A DNA stretch of 64,000 bases from Thermomonas carbonis (GTDB lineage Bacteria; Pseudomonadota; Gammaproteobacteria; Xanthomonadales; Xanthomonadaceae), in the NCBI RefSeq assembly GCF_014396975.1, contig NZ_CP060719.1, forward strand, positions 1,274,001 through 1,338,000, in the 5' to 3' direction. Of this stretch, positions 35,401 through 45,508 are shown one piece after another; positions within the stretch are counted from its first letter, which is position 1; every line of letters starts with the position of its first letter. Both the position numbers and the translations under genes were made by a program. The notes under the pieces are model-generated. The model was given only the letters and a program-made list of their open reading frames with translations, searched no databases and was not told the DNA's origin.

Positions 35401-36240
35401 ATGGCCAACGATCTCCGTCACGTCGTCGGCGATGCCCCGCGGGTGATGGTCGTCGATGGCAGCAAGCTGGTGCGCAAGCTCATCGGCGACACCTTGTTGC
35501 GCGAATTGCCCGGCACCGAAGTGATCGGTTGCGCCGGCATCGCCGAAGCGCGCGCGATCCTGGCCAACGGCGCGGTCGACCTGGTGACCACCGCACTGGT
35601 CCTGCCCGACGGCGATGGCATGTCGTTGGCCCGCATCGTGCGCGAGGCGCAGGGGCAAGCCTACGTGCCGGTCATCGTGGTGTCCGGCAATGCGCAGGAG
35701 ATGCTGGAAACGCGCGCGTTCACCGAAGACGTCACCGATTATTTCGACAAGTCGCTGGGCCATGGCGCGCTTGCCGCGTTCATCCGTGGCTATGTGCAGC
35801 CTGCACCGATCGAAGGCGCGCGGATCCTCTATGTCGAGGACAGCCGGGTGGTGGCGGTGGCGACCAAGCGCATGCTGGAGCGTCAGAACATGCAGGTGTT
35901 GCATGTCCTCAGCGTGGAGGATGCGCTGGAGCACCTGCACCGCTTCCGCGGGCGCACGGATGGCGATGTCGGTGCCGACCTGGTGCTCAGCGACGTGTAT
36001 TTGAAAGGCATCCTCAACGGCCACGATCTGCTGGCGCAGATCCGCACCGCCTTCGGCTACGGCAAGCGCCGGCTGCCGATGGTGATGATGACTGGCGACG
36101 ACAACCGCGATAACCAGGCTTCATTGCTGCGCGATGGTGCCAATGACCTGGTGCTGAAGCCGATCGAGGAACGGCTGCTGGTGACCAAGGTGCTGTTCCA
36201 GTTGCGCCTGGGCAAGTTGCCGGAGCCGGGGAAAGGGTGA
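35401..36240 (+). CDS. Double receiver-domain protein; first REC lacks its phosphoacceptor
   Basis: 279 residues made of two REC domains and no output domain. REC1 (about 14-130) has a reduced acidic pocket (VVDGSK) and Ala65 where the phosphorylated Asp should be (DLVTTALVLPD). REC2 (about 142-265) keeps the pocket Glu146-Asp147, the phosphoacceptor Asp198 in LVLSD and Lys253 in VLKP. REC1 probably acts as a docking or dimerisation module and REC2 as the switch. The ATG lies one base after the ftsX stop, so it is likely part of the ftsEX transcript. That suggests a role near division or polarity, which is inference only. Confidence 0.85.
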   Translation: MANDLRHVVGDAPRVMVVDGSKLVRKLIGDTLLRELPGTEVIGCAGIAEARAILANGAVDLVTTALVLPDGDGMSLARIVREAQGQAYVPVIVVSGNAQEMLETRAFTEDVTDYFDKSLGHGALAAFIRGYVQPAPIEGARILYVEDSRVVAVATKRMLERQNMQVLHVLSVEDALEHLHRFRGRTDGDVGADLVLSDVYLKGILNGHDLLAQIRTAFGYGKRRLPMVMMTGDDNRDNQASLLRDGANDLVLKPIEERLLVTKVLFQLRLGKLPEPGKG

Positions 36241-36281
36241 GTCTCCAGAAATCTTCGCGTGTGCGCCGATCAGCTGGCGGT

Positions 36282-36340
36282 TGGCCGGGGGTTGCGCAAC
36301 CAAGCGAGTATAGGGGAGCGACTTGCGCAACCCCCGGCCA
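36282..36340. promoter_or_regulatory. Perfect 18-bp inverted repeat around a -10-like box before ung
   Basis: Arms at 36282-36299 and 36323-36340 are exact reverse complements with a 23-nt spacer. Each arm contains the palindrome TTGCGCAA (36292-36299 and 36323-36330), centred 31 bp apart. The spacer holds TATAGG at 36309-36314, a possible -10 element for ung. A transcript end for the ftsEX operon is the alternative, but no U-tract follows. Confidence 0.55.
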
Positions 36341-36357
36341 GCCGGCTGCGACGCAAC

Positions 36358-37068
36358 ATGGCTGACATCCGCCTCGAACCCAGCTGGAAATCCCGCATCG
36401 GCGACTGGTTCGCGCGCGAGGACATGCAGCAGCTGTCGGCCTTCCTGCGCCAGCGCAAGGCGGCCGGCGCAACCGTGTATCCGGCCGGCGCGAACATCTT
36501 CGCCGCCTTCGACGCCACCCCGTTCGATGCGGTGAAGGTCGTGATCCTCGGCCAGGACCCGTACCACGGGCCGGGGCAGGCGCACGGGCTGTGTTTTTCG
36601 GTGCTGCCCGGTGTGGACGTGCCGCCGTCGCTGCAGAACATCTACAAGGAACTGGCCAGCGATGTCGGTTTCGCGCGTCCCGATCACGGCTGCCTCCTGC
36701 CGTGGGCGCGGCAGGGTGTGCTGCTGCTCAACAGCGTGCTGACGGTCGAAGCGGGCCAGCCCGGTTCGCACCAGGGCAAGGGTTGGGAAGGCTTCACCGA
36801 CCATGTGGTGGACGTGCTCAACCGCGAGCGCGAAGGCCTGGTGTTCCTGCTCTGGGGCAGCTACGCGCAGGCCAAGGGCAAGGTCATCGATGCGCGCCGG
36901 CACCGCGTGCTGAAGGCCCCGCATCCGTCGCCGTTGTCGGCGCATCGCGGCTTCCTGGGCTGCGGGCATTTTTCCGCGGCCAACGAGTACCTCGCGCGCA
37001 ACGGGCAGGCACCGATCGATTGGACCTTGCCATCGCGTGCCGCGCTGGATGTATCCGCCGTCCGCTGA
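36358..37068 (+). CDS. ung: Uracil-DNA glycosylase
   Basis: Removes uracil from DNA as the first step of base-excision repair. The 236-residue product has the catalytic water-activating motif GQDPYHG (Asp67), the stacking segment GLCFSV, the LLLNSVLTV strand and the leucine loop HPSPLS, and matches Family 1 UDG throughout. ATG 36358 starts the conserved region; the frame is open to 36259 through the inverted repeat. It probably has its own promoter. Confidence 0.95.
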   Translation: MADIRLEPSWKSRIGDWFAREDMQQLSAFLRQRKAAGATVYPAGANIFAAFDATPFDAVKVVILGQDPYHGPGQAHGLCFSVLPGVDVPPSLQNIYKELASDVGFARPDHGCLLPWARQGVLLLNSVLTVEAGQPGSHQGKGWEGFTDHVVDVLNREREGLVFLLWGSYAQAKGKVIDARRHRVLKAPHPSPLSAHRGFLGCGHFSAANEYLARNGQAPIDWTLPSRAALDVSAVR

Positions 37069-37206
37069 ATGCCTCGCGCGATCCGCATTGGGTGCGCAAT
37101 GATCGATGTCGGATCTTCGTATTGCTGAGCTGCATTGCGCCGCGCGGTTGATTTGCCGCGCGGGCGCACGCATCTCGATCACATCGCAGAATTTTTGCAG
37201 GACGCC

Positions 37207-39255
37207 ATGGACAACCCGCTGCTCGACTTCTCCGGCCTGCCGCGCTTCGACGCGATCCGCGCCGAACACGTGGCACCCGCCATCGACACCTTGCTGGCCG
37301 AAGCCGAAGCTGCGGTCTCGCATGCGGAAACCGTCGCGGCGGTGACGTGGTCGAGTTTCGTGACCCCGCTGGAAGACGCCACCGAGCGCCTGTGGCGGTC
37401 CTGGGGGCAGGTCGCTCACTTGCAGGCCGTGGCCGACACCCCGGAGCTGCGCGAGGCCTACAACGCCAACCTGCCGAAGGTGACCCGATTCGGTGCTGCG
37501 CTGGGCCAGAACCTGGCGCTGTTCGCGCAGTACCGCGCGCTTGCGACATCGCCGGAGTTCGCGCAGTACGACGCCACTCGCCGCAAGGTCATCGACAACG
37601 CGCTGCGCGATTTCCGCCTCGGCGGTGCCGAGCTGGACGATGCCGGCAAGGCCCGTTTCGCCGCGATCCAGGAAGAACTCTCGGCGTTGTCTGCGACGTT
37701 CTCGCAGAACGTGCTCGATGCGACCGATGCTTTCAGCCTGCACATCGACGACGAAGCGCGACTGTCCGGCCTGCCCGCCGACGTGATCGCCGCCGCGCGC
37801 GCCGCCGCCGAGAAAGCCGGCAAGTCTGGCTGGACGCTGACCCTGAAGATGCCCTGCTATCTGCCGGTGCAGGCGTACGCGGGCGACCGCGGGTTGCGTG
37901 AAGCGCTATATCGCGCCAGTGGCGTGCGCGCCTCGGAACAAGGGCCTGCCGCACTCGACAACAGCGGTCACGTCGACCGCATCCTCGCCTTGCGCGCGGA
38001 GCTGGCGGAGCTGCTCGGTTTCGCCAGCTATGCCGACTATTCGCTGGCGACCAAGATGGCGCAATCGCCCGCGGCCGTGCTCGCATTCCTGCGCGACCTC
38101 GCCAGCCGCGCGCTGCCGTTCGCGCGTCGTGATCGCGAAGAACTCGAAGCGTTCGCCCGCGACGAGCTCGGCATCGACGACCTGCAGCCGTGGGACGTGG
38201 CCTATGCCAGCGACAAGCTCAAGCAGGCTCGCTACGGCTATTCCGGACAGGAGGTGAAGCGCTACTTCACCGAACCGAAGGTGCTCGCCGGCCTGTTCGA
38301 GGTGATCGAGTCGCTGTACGGCGTGCGCGTGCGCGAGGACGGCGCGCCGACCTGGCATGCGGACGTGCGTTTTTTCCGGCTGGAGGATCGCGACGGTCGC
38401 TTGCTCGGCCAGTGTTACCTCGACCTGTACGCCCGCGAGGGCAAGCGCGGCGGCGCGTGGATGGACGATGGCCGTAATCGCCGTGTCATCGCCACCGACA
38501 CGCTGACGCAGGCTGTTCAAACGCCCCTCGTATATCTGGTCTGCAATTTCGGCAAGGGTGTGGACAGCCAGCCGGCGACCTTCAGCCACGACGAAGTGAC
38601 CACTCTGTTCCACGAGATGGGCCACGGCCTGCACCAGTTGCTGACCGCGATCGACATATTGCCGGTGGCCGGCATCAACGGCGTGGAGTGGGACGCGGTG
38701 GAGCTGCCCAGCCAGTTCATGGAGAACTTCTGCTGGGAATGGGCGCGGGTGCAGGCGATGACCGCGCATCTCGATACCGGCGCGTCGCTGCCGCGCGCGC
38801 TGTTCGACGGGATGCTGGCGGCGCGGAATTTCCAGAGCGGCATGGCCACCGTGCGCCAGCTGGAATTCGCCCTGTTCGACATGGCCATCCATGGCGATTT
38901 CGATGCGGTGCATGACAGCGTGGCCGCGTTGCTGGAGCGCATCCGCGACGAGGTCGCGGTCAACCGTCCGCCGGCCTGGCACCGCTTCCCGCAGCAGTTC
39001 AGCCACATCTTCGCCGGCGGGTATGCGGCCGGGTACTACAGCTACAAATGGGCCGAGGTCCTCAGCGCCGACGCCTACGCGGCTTTCGAGGAAGCCCCCG
39101 AGCGGCTGGCCGAAACCGGCGCGCGGTTCCTGGCCGAGGTCTTGTCGCGCGGTGGCAGCCGCAGCGCGCTGGAGAACTTCACCGCCTTCCGCGGCCGTCC
39201 GCCCAGCATCGACGCCCTGCTCCGGCATGCGGGCATGGCCGAAAACGCGGCCTGA
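37207..39255 (+). CDS. prlC: M3 family oligopeptidase (oligopeptidase A)
   Basis: 682-residue zinc metallopeptidase that degrades short peptides in the cytoplasm, including cleaved signal peptides. The zinc site HEMGH is at 469-473, with the third ligand Glu in the downstream GVEWDAVELPSQ helix. Length fits oligopeptidase A (680 aa). The ATG at 37207 follows AGGA; an open frame from 37135 has no homology. Co-transcription with ung, 138 bp upstream, is possible. Confidence 0.94.
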   Translation: MDNPLLDFSGLPRFDAIRAEHVAPAIDTLLAEAEAAVSHAETVAAVTWSSFVTPLEDATERLWRSWGQVAHLQAVADTPELREAYNANLPKVTRFGAALGQNLALFAQYRALATSPEFAQYDATRRKVIDNALRDFRLGGAELDDAGKARFAAIQEELSALSATFSQNVLDATDAFSLHIDDEARLSGLPADVIAAARAAAEKAGKSGWTLTLKMPCYLPVQAYAGDRGLREALYRASGVRASEQGPAALDNSGHVDRILALRAELAELLGFASYADYSLATKMAQSPAAVLAFLRDLASRALPFARRDREELEAFARDELGIDDLQPWDVAYASDKLKQARYGYSGQEVKRYFTEPKVLAGLFEVIESLYGVRVREDGAPTWHADVRFFRLEDRDGRLLGQCYLDLYAREGKRGGAWMDDGRNRRVIATDTLTQAVQTPLVYLVCNFGKGVDSQPATFSHDEVTTLFHEMGHGLHQLLTAIDILPVAGINGVEWDAVELPSQFMENFCWEWARVQAMTAHLDTGASLPRALFDGMLAARNFQSGMATVRQLEFALFDMAIHGDFDAVHDSVAALLERIRDEVAVNRPPAWHRFPQQFSHIFAGGYAAGYYSYKWAEVLSADAYAAFEEAPERLAETGARFLAEVLSRGGSRSALENFTAFRGRPPSIDALLRHAGMAENAA

Positions 39256-39385
39256 CGCGACCGGGATCCCGGGACTTGAGGTGGGCGAGGGGCATCCCCA
39301 CGTCGGTTTGACGGGGCCTGTGCCTCAATGGGGTCTTTGGCGCGCCAGCGTTCCATGAATGCAACAGTAGTGAACTATTGGCAGG

Positions 39386-39414
39386 GTTAGCAGTCGGATA
39401 TGTCGACTGCTAAC
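39386..39414. promoter_or_regulatory. Perfect 11-bp stem-loop in the rpoH upstream region
   Basis: GTTAGCAGTCG and its exact reverse complement enclose GATATGT. It ends 24 bases before the chosen rpoH ATG. If transcribed, it is a stable leader hairpin; if not, an operator. An in-frame ATG (39400) lies in the loop. The rest of 39256-39438 shows no gene. Confidence 0.5.
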
Positions 39415-39438
39415 ATCGCCCACATGAACGGAGCAACC

Positions 39439-40305
<867 letters not shown>

Positions 40306-40330
40306 GTGCAGCCGCATCGATGCAATCAAG

Positions 40331-40358
40331 ACGGCCCGGAGCGATCCGGGCCGTTTTC
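40331..40358. terminator. Rho-independent terminator after rpoH
   Basis: A perfect 10-bp stem (ACGGCCCGGA / TCCGGGCCGT) with a GCGA loop is followed by TTTCG. It lies 25 bases after the rpoH stop, and the stem could also end the convergent minus-strand operon. Confidence 0.8.
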
Positions 40359-40368
40359 GTTCGGGCGA

Positions 40369-41001
40369 TCAGGGCGTGTCGGCGTCGCGCGCCACCGGCA
40401 ACCGCCACCCTCGCCGAATCGCCATGAAACGCAGGCCGAAACACAGCAGCGCGCCGACCACCATCGCCGGTGCCTGCGGCCAGCCGAGTGCGTGGGCGAT
40501 GGCGACGATGCCGCCGCCGACCAGTGCGGCGACCGCGTAGAGTTCGGTCTGCTGCAGCACCACCGGCGTGCGTGCGACCAGCAGGTCGCGGGCGATGCCG
40601 CCGCCGATGCCGGTGATGATGCCGAGCAACGTCGCTGCGAACGGCGACAGGCCAAAGGCCAGCGCCTTGGCGGTGCCGAGCACGGCGAACAGGGCGAGTC
40701 CGGCGGCATCGAACATCAGCACCGGATTGCGCAGGCGTTCGATGATGCCGTGCCAATGGAACGTCACCACGCCCGCCAGCATCGCAGTCGACAGCAGCGT
40801 CCAGTCTGCCAGCGCGGCGGGCGGCACCGCACCGATCAGCACGTCGCGGACGATGCCGCCGGTCACCGCAGTGGCGCAGGCCAGCACCAGCACGCCGAAC
40901 AGATCCAGCCGGTGGCGAACCGCCAGCACGCCGCCGCTGAGCGCGAACACGAAGATGCCGATGAGATCGAACAACTGGATCGCGAACGACATCGTGGTCA
41001 T
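40369..41001 (-). CDS. TRIC / UPF0126 family membrane protein
   Basis: 210 residues, mostly hydrophobic, with two homologous three-helix repeats. Each repeat contains a Gly-rich turn: TAVTGGIVRDVLIGAVPP in the first and TGIGGGIARDLLVARTPVVL in the second. This is the signature of the UPF0126/trimeric intracellular cation channel family; some members have been annotated as glycine transporters. The start ATG 41001 overlaps the stop of the NADH dehydrogenase gene (ATGA), so they are co-translated. Confidence 0.87.
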   Translation of the reverse strand: MTTMSFAIQLFDLIGIFVFALSGGVLAVRHRLDLFGVLVLACATAVTGGIVRDVLIGAVPPAALADWTLLSTAMLAGVVTFHWHGIIERLRNPVLMFDAAGLALFAVLGTAKALAFGLSPFAATLLGIITGIGGGIARDLLVARTPVVLQQTELYAVAALVGGGIVAIAHALGWPQAPAMVVGALLCFGLRFMAIRRGWRLPVARDADTP

Positions 41002-42257
41002 CGTCTTTCGCCGCGCCCCAGGATGATCCGCGCCGCGCGCTGGTAGCTCCAGTACGCCCACCACCAGTTGAGCAGCACCACCAGGCGGTTGCGGAAGCCG
41101 ATCAGGAAGAACACGTGCATGACCAGCCAGAACCACCACGCCAGCACGCCGGAGAACCTGATCTTGCCGAGATCCACCACCGCGGCCATGCGACCGATGG
41201 TGGCGAGGTTGCCGTAGTCCTTGTAGGCGAACGCGCTGGTCTTGCCGCCCGACAAGCGCGCGCGGATGTTGCGTGCGACCAGGCCACCCATCTGCTTGGC
41301 CGCGGGGGCGACGCCGGGCACCGGCTTGCCGTTGGCTTGCGTGAGCGAAGCAAGGTCGCCGGCGACGAAGATGTCCGGATGGCCGGGCACGCTGAGATCC
41401 GGCTGCACCTGCACGCGCCCGGCGCGATCCAGCGGCGCACCGAGCAGTGCGCCCAGCGGTGAAGCCGCCACGCCTGCGGCCCAGACCACGGTCTTCGCGG
41501 GCACGAACGCATCGCCCAGTTGGTAACCGTCCGCGTTGATCTCTTTCACCGGCGTGCCCAGCGCGACGTCCACGCCGAGTTTCTCCAGTTGCCGTTTCGC
41601 CTTCGCCGACAGGTCTTCGGGGAATGCGGCGAGCACGCGCGGCCCGGCTTCGACCAGGCGCACGCGCGCCTGCGCGGGATCGATGTTGCGGAATTCATCC
41701 TTCAGCGTGTGCCTTGCGATCTCGGCGAGCGTGCCGGCGAGCTCCACGCCGGTCGGGCCGCCGCCGACGATCGCGAAATGCAACCACGCCTCGCGTTCGG
41801 CGGGATCGGTCGCGGCTTCGGCGCGCTCGAACGCGAGCAGCAGCTTGCGGCGCAGGTCCAGCGCATCGTCCAGCGTCTTCAGGCCGGGCGCATGTTCGGC
41901 CCAGTGGTCGTTGCCGAAGTACGCATGCGTCGCGCCGCTGGCGAGCAAGAGAGTGTCGAAGTCGAGCGCGCTGCCATCGTCCAGCGTGATGCGTTTCGTG
42001 TCGGCGTCGATGCCGGTGACCGTCGCCATCCGCACTTCGACGTTGCGTTGCGCGCGCAGGATGTGGCGCAGCGGCGCGGCGATGTCCGGCGCGGACAGGC
42101 CGGCGGTGGCGACCTGGTAGAGCAGCGGCTGGAACAGATGGTGGTTGCCGCGATCGACCAGGGTGATCCGCAGCTTTGCCGAAGCAAGACCACGCACCGC
42201 CCACAGGCCGGCGAAGCCACCGCCGATGATCACGACATGCGGCTGGCCTGTGGTCAT
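40998..42257 (-). CDS. ndh: Type II NADH:quinone oxidoreductase
   Basis: 419-residue non-proton-pumping NADH dehydrogenase on the inner membrane. The FAD motif IIGGGFAGLWAVRGL is at 10-24, the NAD-binding motif AIVGGGPTGVELAGTLAE near 160, and a hydrophobic C-terminus (VLAWWFWLVMHVFFLIGF) probably anchors it to the membrane. It would feed electrons to quinone and so to the bd oxidase encoded at the other end of the window. It overlaps the TRIC gene by four bases and lies ten bases after the transaldolase stop, forming a tal-ndh-TRIC operon. Confidence 0.88.
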   Translation of the reverse strand: MTTGQPHVVIIGGGFAGLWAVRGLASAKLRITLVDRGNHHLFQPLLYQVATAGLSAPDIAAPLRHILRAQRNVEVRMATVTGIDADTKRITLDDGSALDFDTLLLASGATHAYFGNDHWAEHAPGLKTLDDALDLRRKLLLAFERAEAATDPAEREAWLHFAIVGGGPTGVELAGTLAEIARHTLKDEFRNIDPAQARVRLVEAGPRVLAAFPEDLSAKAKRQLEKLGVDVALGTPVKEINADGYQLGDAFVPAKTVVWAAGVAASPLGALLGAPLDRAGRVQVQPDLSVPGHPDIFVAGDLASLTQANGKPVPGVAPAAKQMGGLVARNIRARLSGGKTSAFAYKDYGNLATIGRMAAVVDLGKIRFSGVLAWWFWLVMHVFFLIGFRNRLVVLLNWWWAYWSYQRAARIILGRGERR

Positions 42258-42267
42258 CGCGGCATCC

Positions 42268-43209
42268 TCAACCGAGCTTGGCGGCCAGCAGCGCTTCCAG
42301 CTTGCGCTGGTCGGCGGCGAAGTTGCGGATGCCCTGGGCGAGCTTGTCGGTGGCCATCGCGTCCTCGTTGTGCTGCCAGCGGAACGCGGCTTCGCTGAGC
42401 GGCGCAGGCGGCGCGGCGCGTTCGCCGTTGTCGACCAGTGCGCGTTCGAGGCTTGCATCCGACGATTCCAGCGCCGCCAGCAAGTCCGGCGAAATCGTCA
42501 GCCGGTCGCAGCCCGACAGCGCCAGCACTTCGCCGGTGTTGCGGAAGCTGGCGCCCATCACCACCGTGCCGTAGCCGTGCTGCTTGTAGTACTGCCAGAT
42601 GCGCTGCACGGATTGCACGCCGGGGTCGTCCTGCGGCGTCGCCGGCGTGGCCATGCCGTTGGCCAGGTGCCAGTCGAGGATGCGGCCGACGAAGGGCGAG
42701 ATCAGGAACACGCCGGCCTCGGCGCAGGCGACGGCCTGTGCGAACGAGAACAGCAGGGTGAGGTTGCACTGGATGCCTTCGCGTTCCAGCCGCTCGGCGG
42801 CGCGGATGCCTTCCCACGTGCTCGCAACCTTGATCAGCAGGCGGTCGGTGCCGATGCCGGCATCCGCGTACAGCTGCACCAGCTTGTGCGCCTTGGCGAC
42901 GGTCGCCTCGGTGTCGAAGCTCAGCCGAGCATCGACTTCGGTGGAGACGCGCCCGGGTACCAGCTTGAGGATCTCCCCACCGATCGCCACCGAAAGACGG
43001 TCACCTGCATCGCCGACCTTGTCGTCGCCGCTGGCCGCCGCGATCGCGTCGTCGATGTGCGACGCATAGGCCGGTAGCGATGCCGCCTTCAGCAACAGCG
43101 ACGGATTGGTGGTCGCGTCCATCGGCTTGAAGCGGGCGATGGCCTCGATGTCGCCGGTATCGGCGACGACGACGGAATGCTGGCGGAGCTGTTCGAGTTG
43201 AGTGGTCAC
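42268..43209 (-). CDS. tal: Transaldolase
   Basis: Pentose-phosphate enzyme that moves a dihydroxyacetone unit between sugar phosphates in the cytoplasm. The Schiff-base lysine is Lys127 in LLIKVAST, the [13 protein letters not shown] motif lies near 31-43, and FGRILDW-type phosphate-binding residues appear in [10 protein letters not shown]. At 313 residues the size matches TalB. The start is GTG 43209, giving [10 protein letters not shown] as in homologues; the longer open frame is shadow. It leads the tal-ndh operon. Confidence 0.93.
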   Translation of the reverse strand: MTTQLEQLRQHSVVVADTGDIEAIARFKPMDATTNPSLLLKAASLPAYASHIDDAIAAASGDDKVGDAGDRLSVAIGGEILKLVPGRVSTEVDARLSFDTEATVAKAHKLVQLYADAGIGTDRLLIKVASTWEGIRAAERLEREGIQCNLTLLFSFAQAVACAEAGVFLISPFVGRILDWHLANGMATPATPQDDPGVQSVQRIWQYYKQHGYGTVVMGASFRNTGEVLALSGCDRLTISPDLLAALESSDASLERALVDNGERAAPPAPLSEAAFRWQHNEDAMATDKLAQGIRNFAADQRKLEALLAAKLG

Positions 43210-43312
43210 GTGGGCGGTCGCGAAGGGGCGTGCCGCGATTGTCGCCGATGCGGCGCACGCGACCAATGCGAAGTCGCGATGACCGCCGCCGGGAACGGCA
43301 TGCCGCCGTCGC

Positions 43313-45508
43313 TCAGTAGAGCTCGACCGGATCCACGTCCAGCGACCAGCGCACCTTGCGCGCATCCGGCGCGGCGTACAGCGCGGGCATCACCACCTCG
43401 AGCGCCACATGCAGGTCGCGGCGCTGGGCCGCGGAGAGCACCAGTTGGGCGCGCTGGTAGCCGGCGCGGCGCGGCATCGGTGCCGGCAACGGACCGGAGG
43501 CTTCGATGGCGAAGTCCTTCGCCGCCGCCTTCGCCACATGCAGGAACTGCATCGGCGGATCGGCATGCCGGGCCTCCGCGCGCAGCAGGGCGAGATGCGC
43601 GAACGGCGGGAAGCCGGCGGCCTGGCGCAGTTCGAGTTCGCCCTCGGCGAAGGCGTGGTAGCCGCCATTGACCAGGATCTGCAACAAAGGGTGGTCGGGA
43701 TGATGGGTCTGCAGCAGCACGGTGCCGGGCTTGTCGGCGCGGCCCGCGCGGCCGGCGACCTGCACCAGCAACTGCGCGAGCTTCTCGCTGCTGCGGAAAT
43801 CGGCGGAGAACAGGCCTTCGTCGATGCCGACCACCACCACCAGGGTCAGGTTGGGCAGGTCGTGGCCCTTGGCCAGCATCTGCGTGCCGACGAGGATGCC
43901 GGGCTGCGCGCCGAGTTCGTCGAAGTGCTGCTGCAAGGCATCGCGATGACCAGTGCTGCCGCGGTCGATGCGCAGCACCGGCATGTCGGCGAAGCGCGCC
44001 TGCAATTCGGCCTCGATGCGTTCGGTGCCGTTGCCCTGCGGCTGCAGGCCCAGGCTGGCGCAATCGGGGCAGGCCAGCGGCGATGGCCGGCGATGGCCGC
44101 AGTGGTGGCATTGCAGGCGCCGGCCATGCGCATGCACGGTCATCGGCGTCGGTTTGTCGGGCGTGCTGCAACGCGGGCAATGCGCGCTCCAGCCGCAGTC
44201 GTGGCAGAGCAGCACCGGCGCGTAGCCGCGGCGATTGCGGAACACCAGCACCTGGCCGCCGGCATCCAGCGCACCGCGGATCGCCAGCAGCGCGTCCTCG
44301 CCAAGGCCGGCATGCAGCGGCCGCTTGCGCACGTCGAGCACGCGCACATGCGGCGGCCTGGCGTTGCCGGCGCGATGGCGAAGGCGCAGGTGTACGTAAC
44401 GGCCGGCCTGTGCGTTGTGCAGCGATTCCAGCGAGGGCGTGGCGCTGCCCAGCACTGCCGGCACGCCGAGCGCGCGGGCGCGGACGATGGCGACGTCGCG
44501 GGCGTGGTAGCGGATGCCGTCGAACTGCTTGTAGCTGCCGTCGTGTTCCTCGTCGACCACGATCAGGCCGGCGTCCGGCAGCGGCACGAACACCGCCGAG
44601 CGGGTGCCCACGATCACCCGCGCCTGCCCGCGCGCGGCGGCCAGCCAGACCCGCGCGCGCTGGTTGTCGTTCAAGCCGGAATGCAGGGCATGGACCGGCA
44701 CCCCAAGACGCTTGCGGAAACGCGCAAGCGCCTGCGGGGTGAGGCCGATCTCCGGCACCAGCACCAGCGCCTGCTTGCCACGGGCGAGGCAGTCGGTGAT
44801 CGCGTCCAGGTAGACCTCGGTCTTGCCGCTGCCGGTGACGCCGTCGAGCAGGAACGCGGCGAAACCGTCGGCGGCGCGGACGGCGTCGGCGGCGACACGC
44901 TGTTCGTCGTTGAGCGAAAAAGCGGGGTCAGAGTCGCCTTTCCGAGGGAAAGGCGACTCTGACCCCGCTTTCTCCCGCTCCACCAGGCCGCGCTCGCGCA
45001 GGCTGCGCAACGACGCGCGCCAACCGGGAACTTCGTCGTCCAGCCAGTCCTCGGCGCGCACGCTGGCCAGCAACGTCGCCAGCGCCTTCGGCTTGCCGTT
45101 GCGCATTGCCGGCAGGGCGGTGTGGCCGGCTTCGGTCAGGACCCAGCCGTAGGCGGTGGTGTCCGCCGCCGGTTCGCCACGGCGCAGCGCGGCCGGCAGG
45201 GCGGTGGCCAGCACTTCGCCCAGCGGCGCATGCAAATAACCGGCCAGCCACTGCAGCGAGGCCAGCAACTCGCCACGCAGGAGTGGCTGCGGATCCGGCA
45301 GGGCCAGCGCCTGGCGCAGTTCCACGCCCGGTTCGGCATGGCCATGGCCGATGACGATGCCGCAGGCCTCGCGCGAGCCGAACGGCACCTGCAGGCGCTG
45401 GCCGACAGCAATCGCGTCGGTGGCCAGCCCGATGGGCGGCAGGTAGTCGAACAGCCGCGGCAGCGGCACCGGCAGGGCCACGCGCAGCACGGGGGTCGGG
45501 GCCGGCAT
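43313..45508 (-). CDS. priA: Primosomal protein N' (PriA helicase) with a palindrome-encoded insert
   Basis: 731-residue superfamily 2 helicase that restarts collapsed replication forks. An N-terminal 3'-end-binding domain and winged helix (1-178) are followed by Walker [12 protein letters not shown], the DEAH box as [11 protein letters not shown], eight zinc-binding cysteines ([13 protein letters not shown] ... CHHCG ... CPDC) and QVAGRAGR. Residues about 180-197 ([18 protein letters not shown]) are encoded by a 53-bp perfect palindrome and sit between the winged helix and the helicase core. They have no counterpart in the PriA domain plan, so they look like an in-frame DNA insertion that the protein tolerates. 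Confidence 0.94.
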   Translation of the reverse strand: MPAPTPVLRVALPVPLPRLFDYLPPIGLATDAIAVGQRLQVPFGSREACGIVIGHGHAEPGVELRQALALPDPQPLLRGELLASLQWLAGYLHAPLGEVLATALPAALRRGEPAADTTAYGWVLTEAGHTALPAMRNGKPKALATLLASVRAEDWLDDEVPGWRASLRSLRERGLVEREKAGSESPFPRKGDSDPAFSLNDEQRVAADAVRAADGFAAFLLDGVTGSGKTEVYLDAITDCLARGKQALVLVPEIGLTPQALARFRKRLGVPVHALHSGLNDNQRARVWLAAARGQARVIVGTRSAVFVPLPDAGLIVVDEEHDGSYKQFDGIRYHARDVAIVRARALGVPAVLGSATPSLESLHNAQAGRYVHLRLRHRAGNARPPHVRVLDVRKRPLHAGLGEDALLAIRGALDAGGQVLVFRNRRGYAPVLLCHDCGWSAHCPRCSTPDKPTPMTVHAHGRRLQCHHCGHRRPSPLACPDCASLGLQPQGNGTERIEAELQARFADMPVLRIDRGSTGHRDALQQHFDELGAQPGILVGTQMLAKGHDLPNLTLVVVVGIDEGLFSADFRSSEKLAQLLVQVAGRAGRADKPGTVLLQTHHPDHPLLQILVNGGYHAFAEGELELRQAAGFPPFAHLALLRAEARHADPPMQFLHVAKAAAKDFAIEASGPLPAPMPRRAGYQRAQLVLSAAQRRDLHVALEVVMPALYAAPDARKVRWSLDVDPVELY
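44919..44971. repeat. Palindromic repeat family B inside priA
   Basis: Perfect inverted repeat: arms 44919-44943 and 44947-44971 (25 bp each), loop GAG. It shares the GGGGTCAGAGTCG core with the repeat at 46452-46538. It is read in frame as part of priA with no stop codon. Confidence 0.93.

Noticed and set aside
44919-44971. priA palindrome as a terminator
   Set aside because: No U-tract follows on either strand and the reading frame continues through it.
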